From Takakia lepidozioides (Eukaryota; Streptophyta; Takakiopsida; Takakiales; Takakiaceae): 64,000 nt of DNA. The notes below the pieces were generated by a model. The model saw only the letters and a program-made list of their open reading frames with translations. It made no database searches and was not told the DNA's origin. Made by a program: the position numbers and the translations under genes. Position 1 is the first letter of the stretch. Each line of letters opens with the position of its first letter. This document shows, one piece after another, positions 20,746 through 32,528 of this stretch. The stretch lies in the NCBI GenBank assembly GCA_030704615.1, contig CM060731.1, forward strand, positions 35,216,001 through 35,280,000, written 5' to 3'.

Positions 20746-23292
20746 ATGGCAGGGTTGAATCAGGCCCAGTTGTTCGTTGGATGTCAGACTGTCGTCAGGG
20801 GTAGCTCCTCCACTATCGCCACTTCTCTCCAAACAGGACCAAGAGATGGAATGAGCAAGAATTCTTCTGGTAATTCGGGATATGTGAGGACTCTTTTTAA
20901 GGCAGGACAACTGAAAGAGGCGCTGTACATTTTGAACCAACCAGGCACTCAGCCAGACTCCAGTAGTTATGTCTCTCTCTTGCAGGAGTGCATCAAGAAG
21001 AAAGACCTAGCAGATGGAAAGCAGGTGCATGCCCACATTATGCAGAATGGATGCAAGCCAACCATCTTTGTACTCAAGACCCTTGTCAACATGTATGCCA
21101 AATGCGGGAGCATGGTGGATGCACGCCAAGTGTTTGATGAACTGCCGGAGCGAGATATTTTTAGTTGGACTATAATGATAACAGGATATGCCAAGAACAG
21201 TTGTGGTTGGGAGGCTTTGACTACATATGAGCAAATGCAAGAGGAAGGTGTAAGGCCCAACAGGGTCACATTCATTTGTGTCCTCAATGCATGTGCCAGC
21301 TTAGGAGCCCTAGCAAAGGGGAAAAAGGTACATAGTGACATAGTGGAAGTTGGTATTGTCCCAGACATCATTCTGGAAACTGCGCTTGCTGACATGTATG
21401 CAAAATGCGGGAGCCTGGAGGATGCACATCAAGTGTTCGACAATATGGCTCATCGAGATGTTGTCTCATGGAATGCCATGATCACAGGATATGCTCAGCA
21501 GGGGTGTGGTAGAGAGGTTTTTGAGATGTATGAGCGAATGCAACAGGAAGGGGTGATGCCGAGCAGGGTCACGTTCATATGTGTTCTCAATGTGTGTGCC
21601 AGGCTAGAAGCTCTTGAGGAGGGCAAAGAGGTCCATGCGCATATCATGAAAGCTGGAATTTTGTCATACATGAATTTGGAGACTGCCCTTGTGAGCATGT
21701 ATGCCAAGTGCAGGAGCATGAATGATGCACGTAAAGTGTTTGACAACATGGTGAAACGAGATGTTGTCACATGGAGTGCAATGATTGCAGGATATGCTCA
21801 GCATGGGTGTAGTAGGGAAGCTTTGGAGATCTATGAGCAAATGCAACAGGTAGGTGTGACACCTGATAGGGTCATGTTCATTTGTGTTCTCAATGCATGT
21901 GCCAATCTAAGGGCACTTGAAAAAGGCAAAAGCGTCCATGCTGGCATCATTAAAGCTGGCATCGCATCATATATTAATTTGGAAAATGCCCTTGTTGACA
22001 TGTATGCCAAATGCGGGAATATGAAGGATGCCCATCAAGTGTTCGACAATATGGCTCAACGAGATGTAGTTTCATGGAGTGCACTGATTGCAGGATATGC
22101 TCAGCATGGGTTTGGCAGGGAGGCTTTTAGGCTCTATGAGGAAATGCAACAGGAAGAGGTGACGCCTGACAGGGTCGCGTTCATTTCAGCTCTTAATGTC
22201 TGTGCAAGCATAGGAGCCCTGGAAAAGGGCAAAATGGTCCATGCTGACATCATGAAAAGCGGATTCGCATTATCTACTAGTTTGGAGACTGCGATTGTTG
22301 ACATGTATGCAAAATGTGGGAGCATGAATGATGCACATCAGGTGTTTGACAATATGACTATACGCAATGCGGTGTCATGGAGTGCAATGATTGCTGGATG
22401 TGCCCAACATGGGTGCGGTAGGGAGGCCCTGCAACTATTTGAACAAATGAAACAGGAAGGCTTGAGGCCAAATGGTATCACTTTCGTATCTGTTCTCTCT
22501 GCATGTAGCCATTCAGGCCTAGTGGCTGAAGGCCGTCACTACTTTGATTCAATGAGTGAAGATCATAGCCTCAGTCCTACAGTGGAGCATTTTGGCTGCA
22601 TGGTGGATCTTCTTGGCCGTGCAGGGCAATTGGATGAGGCAGAGGACCTCATTAACAAAATGCCTGTCAAACCAGATGCTGGGGTGTGGAGGGCTTTGCT
22701 TGGGGCTTGCAGAATTCATGGTGATTTGAAGGTAGCAGAGCATGCGGCAAAAAGCATTCTCAAGATTGACCCCCAGCACGCTGGAACTTATGTGCTGCTA
22801 TCAAACATCTATGCTGCAGCTGAGAGGTGGAACGATAGAACAAAGGTGAGAGAATTGATGGAGGAGAGAGGTGTCAACAAGGAGCAAGGGCAAAGCTGCA
22901 TTGAGCTGGACAACCAGATGCACACGTTTGTTGTAGATGACATATTGCATCCACAAATTGAGGAAATCCATGCTGAACTGAGAAGATTGTCTGAGCAGAT
23001 GAAGGAGGCTGGGTACTTCCCTGACACACAGTTTGTATTACATGATGTGGAGGAGGAGCAAGATGAAATTTATCTATGCCATCATAGTGAGAAGCTAGCC
23101 ATTGCTTATGGGCTAATCAGAACACCCCCTGGGACACCTGTCCGTATAATTAGGAACCTGCGGGTGTGTGGTGACTGCCACACTGCCGCCAAGTTCATCT
23201 CAAAGATTGTTGGGCGCGTAATTGTTGTACGGGATGCCCATCGTTTTCACCACTTTGAACATGGGGTTTGTTCTTGTGGGGATTACTGGTGA
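20746..23292 (+). CDS. DYW-class PLS pentatricopeptide repeat protein (organelle RNA-editing factor)
   Basis: This is an uninterrupted 848-residue frame from ATG 20746 to TGA 23292. After a short Ser/Thr-rich N-terminus, tandem PPR modules of P, L and S type run from about residue 60 to 620. Recurring signatures are MYAKCGSM, DAHQVFDNM, RDVVSWNAMITGYAQ and VTFICVLNACA. E and E+ motifs follow (GRAGQLDEAEDLI, GVWRALLGACRIHGD, CIELDNQMHTFVVDD), then a DYW deaminase domain with HSEKLA near residue 780, the zinc-binding CGDC pair near 808-811 and the terminal CSCGDYW. DYW proteins bind organelle transcripts sequence-specifically and deaminate C to U. All deaminase zinc ligands are present. An N-terminal organelle-targeting peptide is likely but not clear-cut. 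It is the only fully intact gene in the window. Three decayed relatives and one captured fragment lie nearby. Confidence 0.95.
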   Translation: MAGLNQAQLFVGCQTVVRGSSSTIATSLQTGPRDGMSKNSSGNSGYVRTLFKAGQLKEALYILNQPGTQPDSSSYVSLLQECIKKKDLADGKQVHAHIMQNGCKPTIFVLKTLVNMYAKCGSMVDARQVFDELPERDIFSWTIMITGYAKNSCGWEALTTYEQMQEEGVRPNRVTFICVLNACASLGALAKGKKVHSDIVEVGIVPDIILETALADMYAKCGSLEDAHQVFDNMAHRDVVSWNAMITGYAQQGCGREVFEMYERMQQEGVMPSRVTFICVLNVCARLEALEEGKEVHAHIMKAGILSYMNLETALVSMYAKCRSMNDARKVFDNMVKRDVVTWSAMIAGYAQHGCSREALEIYEQMQQVGVTPDRVMFICVLNACANLRALEKGKSVHAGIIKAGIASYINLENALVDMYAKCGNMKDAHQVFDNMAQRDVVSWSALIAGYAQHGFGREAFRLYEEMQQEEVTPDRVAFISALNVCASIGALEKGKMVHADIMKSGFALSTSLETAIVDMYAKCGSMNDAHQVFDNMTIRNAVSWSAMIAGCAQHGCGREALQLFEQMKQEGLRPNGITFVSVLSACSHSGLVAEGRHYFDSMSEDHSLSPTVEHFGCMVDLLGRAGQLDEAEDLINKMPVKPDAGVWRALLGACRIHGDLKVAEHAAKSILKIDPQHAGTYVLLSNIYAAAERWNDRTKVRELMEERGVNKEQGQSCIELDNQMHTFVVDDILHPQIEEIHAELRRLSEQMKEAGYFPDTQFVLHDVEEEQDEIYLCHHSEKLAIAYGLIRTPPGTPVRIIRNLRVCGDCHTAAKFISKIVGRVIVVRDAHRFHHFEHGVCSCGDYW

Positions 23293-25964
23293 GAAACAGC
23301 AGCACAAACAGTCCTTTCAAGGAAAGTGTGGAAAAGGTCAACACTTGTAAGATGGATAACGGAAGTGTAAAATTGTAAAACAATTTCTGTACAGCACTAA
23401 TCAGCAGCAGTCTAGGCACCATAATATTGACAAGTGCACCAGTCATTCAAATGGTTGAATGAGTGTACCCAGAAACACAGAGGGAGACCACAGAACACCA
23501 TTCTTTCTGACTGGGAAACATCCACTATCTGTATTCATACCTTCTATTTGACATGAGCTGGAGGTGCTGTCAAATTGATTTCTCTTAGACTCCAATCTAG
23601 CAGATTTGTATTGTGGGAATCAAGCTCCCAGTTCTGAGCAGCCTGAGCAACCAACTCCAGAAATGCACTGAATGTTGATGCGCATCTTCGTGTTGGTTTT
23701 AGGTGGAGACTTGCATTCACAGCAGAAGTGCTGCACCTTGCACTTCCGCAAGCATTTTCAAGGCCACCTCATTCGCACCTGTGTTAACTGTTAATAACTG
23801 AGACATGACCCGCATTCTCTCATGCCTTGGTGCTCCTGAAGTTGGTTCGGAGATGTAGGCTACGTCAAGCGCGATGACAGTCTTCGAGGGCCATGAGATG
23901 CATGCGCATAGTCCATCTTTGCAGCGAACTCCGGGTTTACCAGGAAAGGGGAACGGTGCCCCAGCATTCTAATTGGGATTATCACCCATCAGAAATTCGG
24001 AATCACCATAAGACATACACACTGAGACAGCGAGAGGCCTCCTCGAGGTATGGGTGCGGTAGGGAGGAGTCCCATTTAGCAAAGTTGAGGGCAGTGAATT
24101 TGAATAGTTCAGCAAGACAGAAGAGACACCTGGCTGGCAATCTACAGAAGTAAGACCTGGCTTCTGAGTTCCTCTAATGCGGGGCAGAGCAATGCTTCCA
24201 GGCTCCTGATTTCATCTGCATGTCCAGAGAGTTACACAGCAACAGATAAGCCTTACTTGCTGCAGCGAAACATTTTGGGTTATGTACTGGGTTCCACTGC
24301 AGGCTGCATAATTCTTGCAGATTTTGACTAATTTCATGTGTGCACCTAAAAGAATCTCTGACAGTTGCCAAATATGATGGTAACCATCCTAATCAGAAGA
24401 TGTGCAGAAGCTGATTGATCGGTGAGCACTAAAGATCCCACGTCTGCCCATGGTCGAAAGGCTTAAAAGGTTTGAATTAGCATATAAAATACTGTAGATT
24501 GGTCCTATGAAGGTCAATTGGGTTGGATAAAAGGTCACCTCTACAACCATCTAACCTTCCCGATCCAATTTTGAAACAAATGCATACAAACATTGATAGA
24601 TGTTAAGATCTGCATTTGACCCCCTTGCAAACATATACAAAGTGATCACACACAAATTAGAGGCTGGGATCAGGATTAGAATAACAGTCAATAACTACTT
24701 CCATTGAAACTGATCTATACCAGCAGTACACAACCAGTTAGTCCTAGGACTAGAAGTGGTAAAGGGCACAAAAGTAGGCTAAGACTTTAAGGGTTTAATG
24801 CACACATACCACATGTATAGGCAGCAACATATGCCAATCATGAGTACAGAAAGTTTGGAGAGAATCTGGAGCAAAAGGTATGCTCACAGCATATGTGGTA
24901 GTACTCTTACCTTCCAGGTCACAACCATATCCATGCAGCAATGTCTCTCCCACACAGGCATGCTGCTGAAGTCACCTGCATAGGTGCCCATGGGAAGGGA
25001 GCTCTCCGTCACAGTTTCCAAGGAGGGAGGCAGTAGTCAACCCCGTGAGAATGGAGCTGGTCTTATGAGAAGATACGTTAGATGTTTGAGAGGTTCTATC
25101 ACCCTGGTGTCTAATTCTACCTCCTACTGCTCATTGTGATGGCCCTGAGTTGCTGGAAGGTCATGGTATGATGTTATCTTTGCACTTGTCACTGTAAGAA
25201 AGATGGAAGTTATTAGTCAGTCAAAAACGTGCATGCATTGAGTCCTCTCTTTTTCAGCTTCCCCATAACATGGCTTAGTTTCTTTCTTACTGTCTGTCTG
25301 TCATTCTTTGTACTCTTTGCAACCAGGGGCCTTATTTGAAAGCATCAAATTGGCTGTCTCTGCACACGTCTTTTCACTCAGTACAATAACCTCTAGACAT
25401 AGCCAGAAGCTGTGGCCTCTTGGATCTGACAGATCTTTCTATAGAAAATCTGAAAGTTCATAATCAATTTCATTTTAGGAATGGTCCCACTACTGAAGTG
25501 AGCCTGCTGCAATGGTACTGCCAGTGCCCACCAAGGCAATTAGTTGAGGTTGTGGCTCTATTTCCATTCTGCAGATTAGCAATGTTCTAGTGCAAGTCCT
25601 CCAGCTCAAGCTTCAATTGTGCTCCATACAATTGCATTCATCCCTCTCTTCTCCATATCTGGTCAAATGCAACAAAGAAAAACTGCCTGATACTCCCCCG
25701 TTATTTGAGCTGACAAACCAGGAGGAGCAAGGGGATGGTGCATATCAGATTTTATTGTGACTTCCTGACTAAGAAACCCTTGTACAACAAATACACACTC
25801 CTAACCTTGGACCAAGAACAGAGAACTTTGAGACTAGCACGCCCCTCTTCAAGATGATCTAGGTAGAGCAAGACTGTCATACAAATTTTGAATGGTATTT
25901 ATGCTAGGTAAGGCTCCTGCCATTAAGTCAGGAAGAATGAGACTTGTCACATTCGAATCTGTGT
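23293..25964. other. Intergenic DNA, no gene recognised
   Basis: Short ORFs (for example 23893-24153) show no family similarity. The stretch separates the intact PPR gene from its degraded relative and may hold its 3' untranslated region. I see no repeat or RNA gene. Confidence 0.4.
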
Positions 25965-26871
25965 GATAAGGAGGCTCTTGAGAACTTTGAGCAAATGCAA
26001 AGGGACGGAGTGAGTCCTGACACAGTCATTTACTTGTGTTATCAACGTATGTGCCAGCTTAGGAGCCCTGGACAAAGGGAAAATGGTCCATAATGACATC
26101 CGCAGAGGTAATAGTCTTGTTGACATGTATGCGAAGTACTACTTTGATTGCATGACTCAATATTATGGCCTCACTCCTACAGCCAAGCATTATGGCTGCA
26201 TGGTGGACCTTCTTGGCCGTGCAGGGCAGTTGGATGAGGCAGAGGACTTCATTAACACAACGGCAACCAACACCAGATATGGAGGTGTGGAGGGTCTTGC
26301 TTGGTGCCTGCGGAATACATGGTGATGTGGAGGTAGCAGAACGTGCAGCAAAGAGCATTCAGTAATCCACAGCACACTGGAGCTTACGTGCTACCATTGA
26401 ACATCTCTGCTGCTGCTGGCAGGTTGGAGGACAAAGCAAAGGTCAGAAAAATGATGGAGGATAGAGGTGCCAGAAAGGAGCAAGAGCGCAGCTGCATTGA
26501 GGTGGATAACTAGGTGCATATCTTCGTTGAAGACAAAGTGCACCCATAATTTAAGGAAATCCTTGCTGAACTGAGGAGACTGTCTTGGGAGATGAAGTGG
26601 GCAGGGTATGTCACTGACAAACAGCTTGTATTGCATAATGTGGAGGAGGAGCAAATGTAATTTTTTCTTTGCCACCCCAGCAAGAAGCTGGCCGTTTCTT
26701 TTGGGCTCATCAGCACTCCTGCTGGGACGGCCATTCGTGTCATGAAGAACCTTCGGATGTGTGGAGATGGTTATGCCGCCAACAAGTTTATTTCAAAGGT
26801 TGTTGTATGTGATGCCGACCGCTTTCGTCACTTCCAAAATGGGTTGTGTTCTTGCAGGGATTATTGGTGAA
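25965..26871 (+). pseudogene. PPR-DYW pseudogene 1 (C-terminal part)
   Basis: The sequence is homologous to the end of the intact gene, with VCASLGALDKGKMVHNDI, a deletion that joins LVDMYAK directly to YYFDCM, then HYGCMVDLLGRAGQLDEAED. After several frameshifts it ends with an E+ remnant, a fragmentary DYW domain ([16 protein letters not shown]) and a stop at about 26869-26871. Frames shift near 26340 and again around 26500-26760. Most N-terminal repeats are missing. It cannot make an editing factor. Confidence 0.85.
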
Positions 26872-27489
26872 ACAAGTGACTTGCGTGAAAGAATAAACTG
26901 GGCGCGGGGTCCATGGCCCTCAACTGCCCACACTGGAAATTGCGTCGACCAACATGGAACCTGCATACCCCCGACTGAGACAGTTTAGAGAACACGCTCT
27001 CTTCGTTTTCCCTCCAGGCTGGGGTGTTGTCATAGCCATCGCTTGCAAGGATGCCATCCCCATTGCAGCTCCACAGGCTGGTCCATTGATTTGCTGCATC
27101 ATGTGAGGCCTCCTTCCCCTCCACAGCAAGCACAAGACATGACCTCGCCTGTGGGGCCTCCTTGCTTAGCAAATTCCAGGACCCTCATGAGTTGCTTGTC
27201 AGTATTCTCAACCATTTTCCAATGAGGCTCAGAACACTCCTCCGCACATAAGAAGGCCCTAACTTGTGAAGGAGACGGATCCGGACAAAGGACCGTTCCA
27301 AAACCTGCCTAACTCCCCCATCCCTCCAAAACTCTGGAGCAATCCAGCGTTGCGTGAATGGCTCCTTTTCCATTTCTGTGCTACCGAGTGAAGGTGTTTA
27401 ATAAGTGCTAATTTTCTTGAAATGCATATATATGTCAATGTATAACTAGACCACTTGGTCTAATGGTCACGACGTCATGACATATATTA
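26872..27489. other. No gene recognised
   Basis: ORFs on both strands overlap and conflict. None is recognisable. AATGGTCACGACGTCATGA near 27461-27479 precedes the LINE. Confidence 0.35.
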
Positions 27490-28166
27490 ACCAACCTAAT
27501 TCAACATACTATTTATTTACAAAGAGCTTGGTCTCCCTACACCTCCTCACCGACCAATTATGCAAGCCATCATCACATATCCACCATCCTGATATTACAC
27601 TTATAAAAAGGAATCCTCGATGTTGTATCCTCTTTACCACTGCAAATCCATATCTGGCAAGGCTATGCCAAGATATTTTGCTAGTCCAAGGACTTCATGT
27701 ACTAGCATTGCCGCCGACGGAACCGCTTCCATCTCTCAAAATACATCTTTTGGAATTCACATTCTGCCATGATCAAAATCCAAATTAATCAATTATGTCT
27801 AAACACGAAAAATATGACCCAATCACACATGCCCTCCATCAACAAGGCTAGAACACATCACCTCTGACCGTCATCACTGCGGGTGTCAGGGCGGTGCTCA
27901 TACCCATTATATCCAAAGTTTGCAAGATAATCTCAACCTACCACCAAAATACACTACACCTCTATTACAAACCTTACACTTCACAGCTATTACATCGCTC
28001 ACATCCCTAATCCTCAATAAACGTAAGATTGAAAGTGGCCAACTAGCCATTGTGTAACAGGTTACGGTGCAGATAGAGCCCACCCCTAAAATGGGGCAGT
28101 ACCCGCAAAGGGAAGAGGCTCTTATTTACGTTGGCTTGGTTGGCGTCATAAATATATATATTAAAC
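27490..28166 (+). mobile_element. 5'-truncated LINE with complete 3' tail
   Basis: The frame contains YLARLCQDILLVQGLH and IHLLEFTFCHDQNPN, the same C-terminal region as the LINE at 3243-4310 (HFIEFTYCHDCFP). After a frameshift comes PLTVITAGVRAVL. After another comes PPKYTTPLLQTLHFTAITS, ending LILNKRKIESGQLAIV and a stop at about 28057. The 3' tail then reads GGGGCAGTACCCGCAAAGGG, AAGAGGCTCTTATTTACG and GGCGTCATAAATATATATAT, ending in an AT microsatellite. The tail is shared with the SINE-like copies at 6056-6235 and, more distantly, at 1684, 28255 and 32529. The element is dead. It is useful because it identifies the source of the SINE tail. Confidence 0.7.
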
Positions 28167-28254
28167 ATGTAGCAGAGTGGCGGGCCGAGTGTAGATAATC
28201 CCCCACACGAGAAGGTGCGTGAAGAGCGCAATAATATAATATTTGATGTCTTCC

Positions 28255-28400
28255 AAAGGAAGCGTAAATTATGGTGTCTTTTCACCCCGAAGGATTACTG
28301 CCTTCCGTCATGAGCTGAACACGTAATATAGTGGCTGGGCCTGGAAGTCTAAGAGCTATCCCACGGTTATTAACAGCGTGAAAAACACCGTAGCCAGCGT
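28255..28400 (-). mobile_element. SINE copy 4
   Basis: The minus strand reads GGAAGGCAGTAATCCTTCGG, then GGTGAAAAGACACCATAATT TACGCTTCC-type body sequence as in the 32529 copy. A B-box-like GTGTTCAGCTC and a weak A-box-like TAGCTCTTAGACTT lie upstream at about 28315-28365. It points toward the LINE tail at 28166, so LINE and SINE tails face each other across about 90 bp. Confidence 0.5.
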
Positions 28401-28924
28401 TATAGCCGGGTTGGGAACTATATGTATAGTAGGATTGTGAGTGAGAGATTTTGAGCGGCAGACGTAGATATGAGACCGGTGCGTCAATAGGGGGTGGGAG
28501 AGGGGGAGGAAGAGGGCGCGGTAGCGCCCTTATCCATGCCTTGCTTGGATTGACTCTGGGAAACATGGTGGGTAAGGAGAAAGATGTAGAGGGAAGAGAA
28601 TGTGTGTTGAGGGTAATTGAGACTTTCATCCCCCATGTGCGTACAAGTAAGTGGTGTACGGTAGAGGGGAGGATAATGGGTGTGGAGGTGGGATGGATGT
28701 GTTGGACAAGTAGCAGTGATGTAATGGTGGGTTCTAAGCGTCGGAGGTATTTCGGGGAGGGGAGGTTGTGTTCGTATAGTAGCTGGTTTGGTTCAAAGGT
28801 GGGTAGAAGGGTGACGCCATGGGAGAGTTGTAGAAGGGGGTGAGGGTTGTTTGGTGGCCTTTGCTGTGTAAGTAGGAGAATAGTACAGGCAGAGGGGGAG
28901 GAGTGGGCAGCAGTACGAACCCCG
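28401..28924. other. G-rich noncoding stretch; long minus ORF judged spurious
   Basis: A 241-codon minus-strand ORF (28282-29007) runs through here but is Pro/Leu/Ser-rich, begins antisense to the PPR pseudogene and ends inside the SINE. The plus strand is purine- and G-rich (GGGAGAGGGGGAGG). No gene is supported. Confidence 0.4.
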
Positions 28925-29560
28925 ACCACATCACGTTTGTTCACGTTTGTAATGTCTGTGCAAGCCTGGCTGGAAAAGGGCAAAGATGTCCATGGCGACA
29001 TCATCAAAGCTGGAATTGTACACTGCCTTGGTGGACATGTATGCCAAATGTGGGTGCATTGAGAATGCGAAGGGAGTGTTCGTTTGGCTGCCTAGTGGAC
29101 CTTGTGTATGGGGCCTTGCTTGGGCCTGCAGAATACATGACAACGTAAAACTAGCAAAACATGCAATAAAATGGCTTCTCAAGTGGGCATGCTACTACTT
29201 ATGTGCTGCTATCAAACATCTATGTGGCGGGTAGCAGATGGAGGATGTTGCAAGGGTTAGGAACATGATGAAGAAGAGAAGGATCAGAAAGGAGTCAGGT
29301 GACTCTTGCATTGAGGTTGACAATCAAGTCTATACGTTTGTCGTAGATGGCAGATCACATCCACACAGAGAGGAAATTCATGCTGTGCTGGAGAGTTTGT
29401 ATGGTATTTGAAGGAGGCCAAGTACGTGCCTGACACTCACTTTGTATTGCATGATGTGGAGGAGAAGCAAAAAAATTTTCTCTTTGCAACCACAGTGAGA
29501 AGCTGACAATTGGTTTTGGTCTCATCAACACATCCCCTGGGACTCCTATCTAAATTATCA
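28925..29560 (+). pseudogene. PPR-DYW pseudogene 2 (C-terminal fragments)
   Basis: Homology to the intact PPR begins with PDHITFVHVCNVCASLAGKG and continues in shifted frames. Recognisable pieces are ALVDMYAKCGCIENAKGVF, TYVLLSNIYVAGSRW, an E+ piece around 29310-29420 (YTFVVDGRSHPHREEIHAVL in broken frame) and SEKLTIGFGLINTSPGTPI. The DYW end is lost. Several frameshifts make it non-functional. Confidence 0.8.
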
Positions 29561-30159
29561 AGAGCGTTGCTTCAAATGTTAGGGTAGAAAGATTATGAAT
29601 TATCCACAGTTTGTTAAGAATAATAAAGCTGAAAGAAAAAACTTGTAGCATCATACGCGACTGTCAATATTGTGCTTTCTGTGAGCTGCATGGAATAAGA
29701 GCCCTAAAGTGCAGTAACAAAAGTTGGTAGGTTTATTCCAACCAGTGGATCCCCTGTAAATGGGAAGCCTTGGTAGTTGACTAAGATTTTGTTTGCAGAA
29801 GAGTGTCTAGTATGTGGGTTAGCATTTACATCTAACTTTTGCTCTCGCCATGAGCTGGAGAAGCTTCACATCTATCCAATCTATCAATATGAAGGGCCAG
29901 ACAGTTGAGCTATCTTCTTGCAAGTAAAATAATGAAGTTTTTCAGTTGTGCGTTCTTGATTCGAACTTGCTCAGAATGGGCACTTCTGATACCAAATGCT
30001 ATAGGTGAGTTTTGAAAGCAGTGGTTGGATCCCAAAACTCTGAATCACTCATTTTCTCCTCACATTTGCTGCATGTTCCCTTTGTTATCTAAGAAAAAAC
30101 TGGCATAAATACCCTGTGCCATAGCTATAAGTTTGGTGTTTATGTTCTAGTTCCCAACC
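29561..30159. other. No feature recognised
   Basis: No coding or repeat signal can be supported in this stretch. Confidence 0.4.
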
Positions 30160-31920
30160 AGTGAAGGGGAAATGCCTCCCCGTGAGCCTGGCCGCGTGAG
30201 CGTGTGAGCACGTGAGCGCAGTCAGGCTCACGCCACGTCAGCAGTTCTCGCCACGTTGGTTCACGGGTGTTACGGCACGTCAGCAGTCCTCGCCAGTGTA
30301 GTTGACGCCACGTCACATCATGCCACGTCATTTCCATAAGCACGGACCTATAACCGCAGACAGAACAGGCGGAAGGGGGGAATGCTAGATCGTGAGCCTA
30401 GGTGCCTATTTCCACGGAATGATTTATCTTTTCCAGTCATTGCAGACTGCATCTTTAACATCCATCCCACCGCCGCCCCTCGTGTCATAAACTGCGATTT
30501 GATAAGTGTGCGATTGCCAAAGTGAGACATTTATCCCTCCCATAAAAAATAGAATGAGCGTACTAGTTTCAATATGCTTTTGTATCAGACGATAACAAGG
30601 TGTGGTAGCAGTTCCCAGTGTAGATCCCCAACCATCAAAAGTTAGCTGGAGTGGAATTGAGGCTTTCTTACGTAAAAATCACCCAGATGGAATAGACTGG
30701 TTTAGATATGGTCTACATACTAAGCTCTTGCATGTTTGGAAATCAAATATCAAGTATCAAACAGAAGTGATGATCGTCGACGATCATCACCTCTACCCAA
30801 ATGCCAAAACAGATCAGAAGTGATGATCGGCACCGATCATAACTTCTGTTTATTTATTTATATATTTTAACAATATGCAACAAAAATAAAAACAATAAAA
30901 GAAAACAAAAACAAAGCAGAGTAGAAGTGATGATCGGCACGGACAATCACTTCTGCTCTGCTCTGTATTTGCATCAGTGAAGCAATGCAGTGCGGATGTC
31001 CAGAACGGAGCTGCGGCACAAGGAAGCGTGTCTCAACTTGTTACAGCAAAGCAGAAGTGATTGTCGGCACCGTCAATCACTTCTACTCTGTGTTTTTTTT
31101 TTTTATAAAAAATACGGAGAAGGACGAAAAAAAAAAAAAAACAAAGCAAAGCAGAAGTGATTGTCGGTTCCGATCATCGTAAGTGATTGTCGGCACTGAC
31201 AATCACTTCATTCTGTTTTTTTTTTTTCCTTGGGAACAATACACAGAAGAAAGAAAAAAAAAACAAAAAAAAACAGAGCAGAGCAGAAGTAATTGTCGGC
31301 ACCGATCATCAGATCGGTACCAACAATCAAATTTTTTATTTTATTTTTCCCCTTTTTTTTTCAAAAAAAAGAAAAAAAAAGAGCAAAGTGATGATCGGTG
31401 CCGACAATCACTTCTGCATTGTTTTTTTTTGTTTTTTTTTCCGTATTGTTCCTTAAAAAAAAATTGCTCTGGTTTCTTTTGTGTCGCTATGTACTGTAGG
31501 CTTCTTTCTGATATCGTGATCCCTTTCTCTTGTGTATTTTGGGAGGAAACAGGGTCTTCTTTGGTTAGTTGTCAATGGAGCCTTATAAGGTTATTTTGTC
31601 CTCATTGTAATTGTTATTGTAAAACTTACAATTGTAATTGCAGAATGTTGTGGAATCGATGCCACAATTTTAGGCGTATTTCCCATTTCGGGTATTTTGA
31701 TGGTATTCTTGATGGTATTTTGGTTTCATGTTCCCTAAATTCATCCCACGGTCATAGGACCCTCGGGTATAGGCGTCGTATGTTTCGGTTGACGTGGCGG
31801 ATGCTGACATGGCACCACGTCAACATTCGATACCATGGCAACCTGGTGGCATCACGCTCACGCCACGTCACCAGTGTGTGAGCGTACGCTCACACGCTCA
31901 CGCGGTTGCCTCGTTGCCAT
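30160..31920. mobile_element. Foldback-type element with inverted GTGAGCG termini
   Basis: CCGCGTGAGCGTGTGAGC near the left end (about 30190-30210) reappears inverted as GCTCACACGCTCACGCGG near the right end (about 31885-31905). Subterminal CCACGTCA repeats (left, 30230-30330) face TGACGTGG and CCACGTCA copies on the right (31788-31870). Between them lies the hairpin array at 30760-31420. There is no transposase ORF, so it would be non-autonomous. No clear target duplication was identified, so the exact ends are approximate. Confidence 0.6.
30760..31460. repeat. Array of about seven short palindromes separated by poly-T/poly-A
   Basis: Each unit is built from GAAGTGATGATCGGCACCG and its reverse complement CGGTGCCGATCATCACTTC, forming hairpins at roughly 30765, 30815, 30920, 31050, 31150, 31280 and 31385. 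Units are separated by T-rich then A-rich runs that can also pair. The spacer motif GGAACAATAC (about 31220) recurs inverted as GTATTGTTCC at 31443. ORFs through this region are low-complexity artefacts. Confidence 0.85.
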
Positions 31921-32528
31921 TGAAGCCCAAGGCTACAAGCCCAAGTAGACAAAATCAGGCCCCATAGGCTATTTTCTGGGACAATTTAGTTCGAGCGCTC
32001 TTATGAAATTTGGTAATTCCATAAGCATAATAACAATCAAGAAATAGTACCCAGACTTTGTCATTGAGGACAATGACCAATCTTGAAGGGGTAGAGAATG
32101 TAACAGACTAGGTTAGTATGCCTAGATTAGTGGCTAAGCAAGGTTGAAGACAAAAAGCCATAACAGAAGCTGAAGAGACTTATGGCTTAGCAAGAGAAAG
32201 TAACAGGACTTTAGAATGGCAAAGGCCAAGTATTAGGCCTTTGGAGAGCAATGGAATATCAAAGGGTATCTTAGAGCAAGGGGGGGAGTTCTTGGGGTGT
32301 ATTTAGGAGGACCTGGTGTGACACTCTAGAGGAGGACACGGGCCTGCAGGGCTGAGAACAAAGTAGTCAGTTAGTCTTGGTAAACATTAATCCCTAGCAA
32401 GTGGCAAGTAGAGAACTCTAGGTTGGGTGGTGAACTTGCTTATACAGTGTACCCGCCCAACACTGACTGGATCATAGGAACTAACTGTCTAAGCGTGTGG
32501 ATCGCAAAAATCTTGGATTGTGCATTAA
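31921..32528. other. Possible LTR-retroelement 3' remnant
   Basis: The sequence TTTGTCATTGAGGACAATGA followed by TGAAGGGGTAGAGAATGTAA resembles the end of a gypsy pol frame (FVIEDND, stop) followed by a purine-rich tract and an LTR starting TGTAAC near 32098. No second LTR is seen, so this is tentative. Confidence 0.25.

Noticed and set aside
20967-23446. Several minus-strand ORFs across the PPR gene
   Set aside because: They are shadows of the plus-strand PPR frame, caused by its repeat structure.
28282-29007. A 241-codon minus-strand ORF
   Set aside because: It is antisense to the PPR pseudogene at its start, ends inside a SINE and is Pro/Ser/Leu-rich low complexity. There is no family resemblance.
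30760-31460. CRISPR-like array
   Set aside because: Units are palindromic with A/T-run spacers and sit inside a foldback element in plant nuclear DNA. There are no cas genes.
31183-31881. A 232-codon plus-strand ORF
   Set aside because: It is Lys- and Phe-rich sequence produced by the A-runs and T-runs of the hairpin array. Not a gene.
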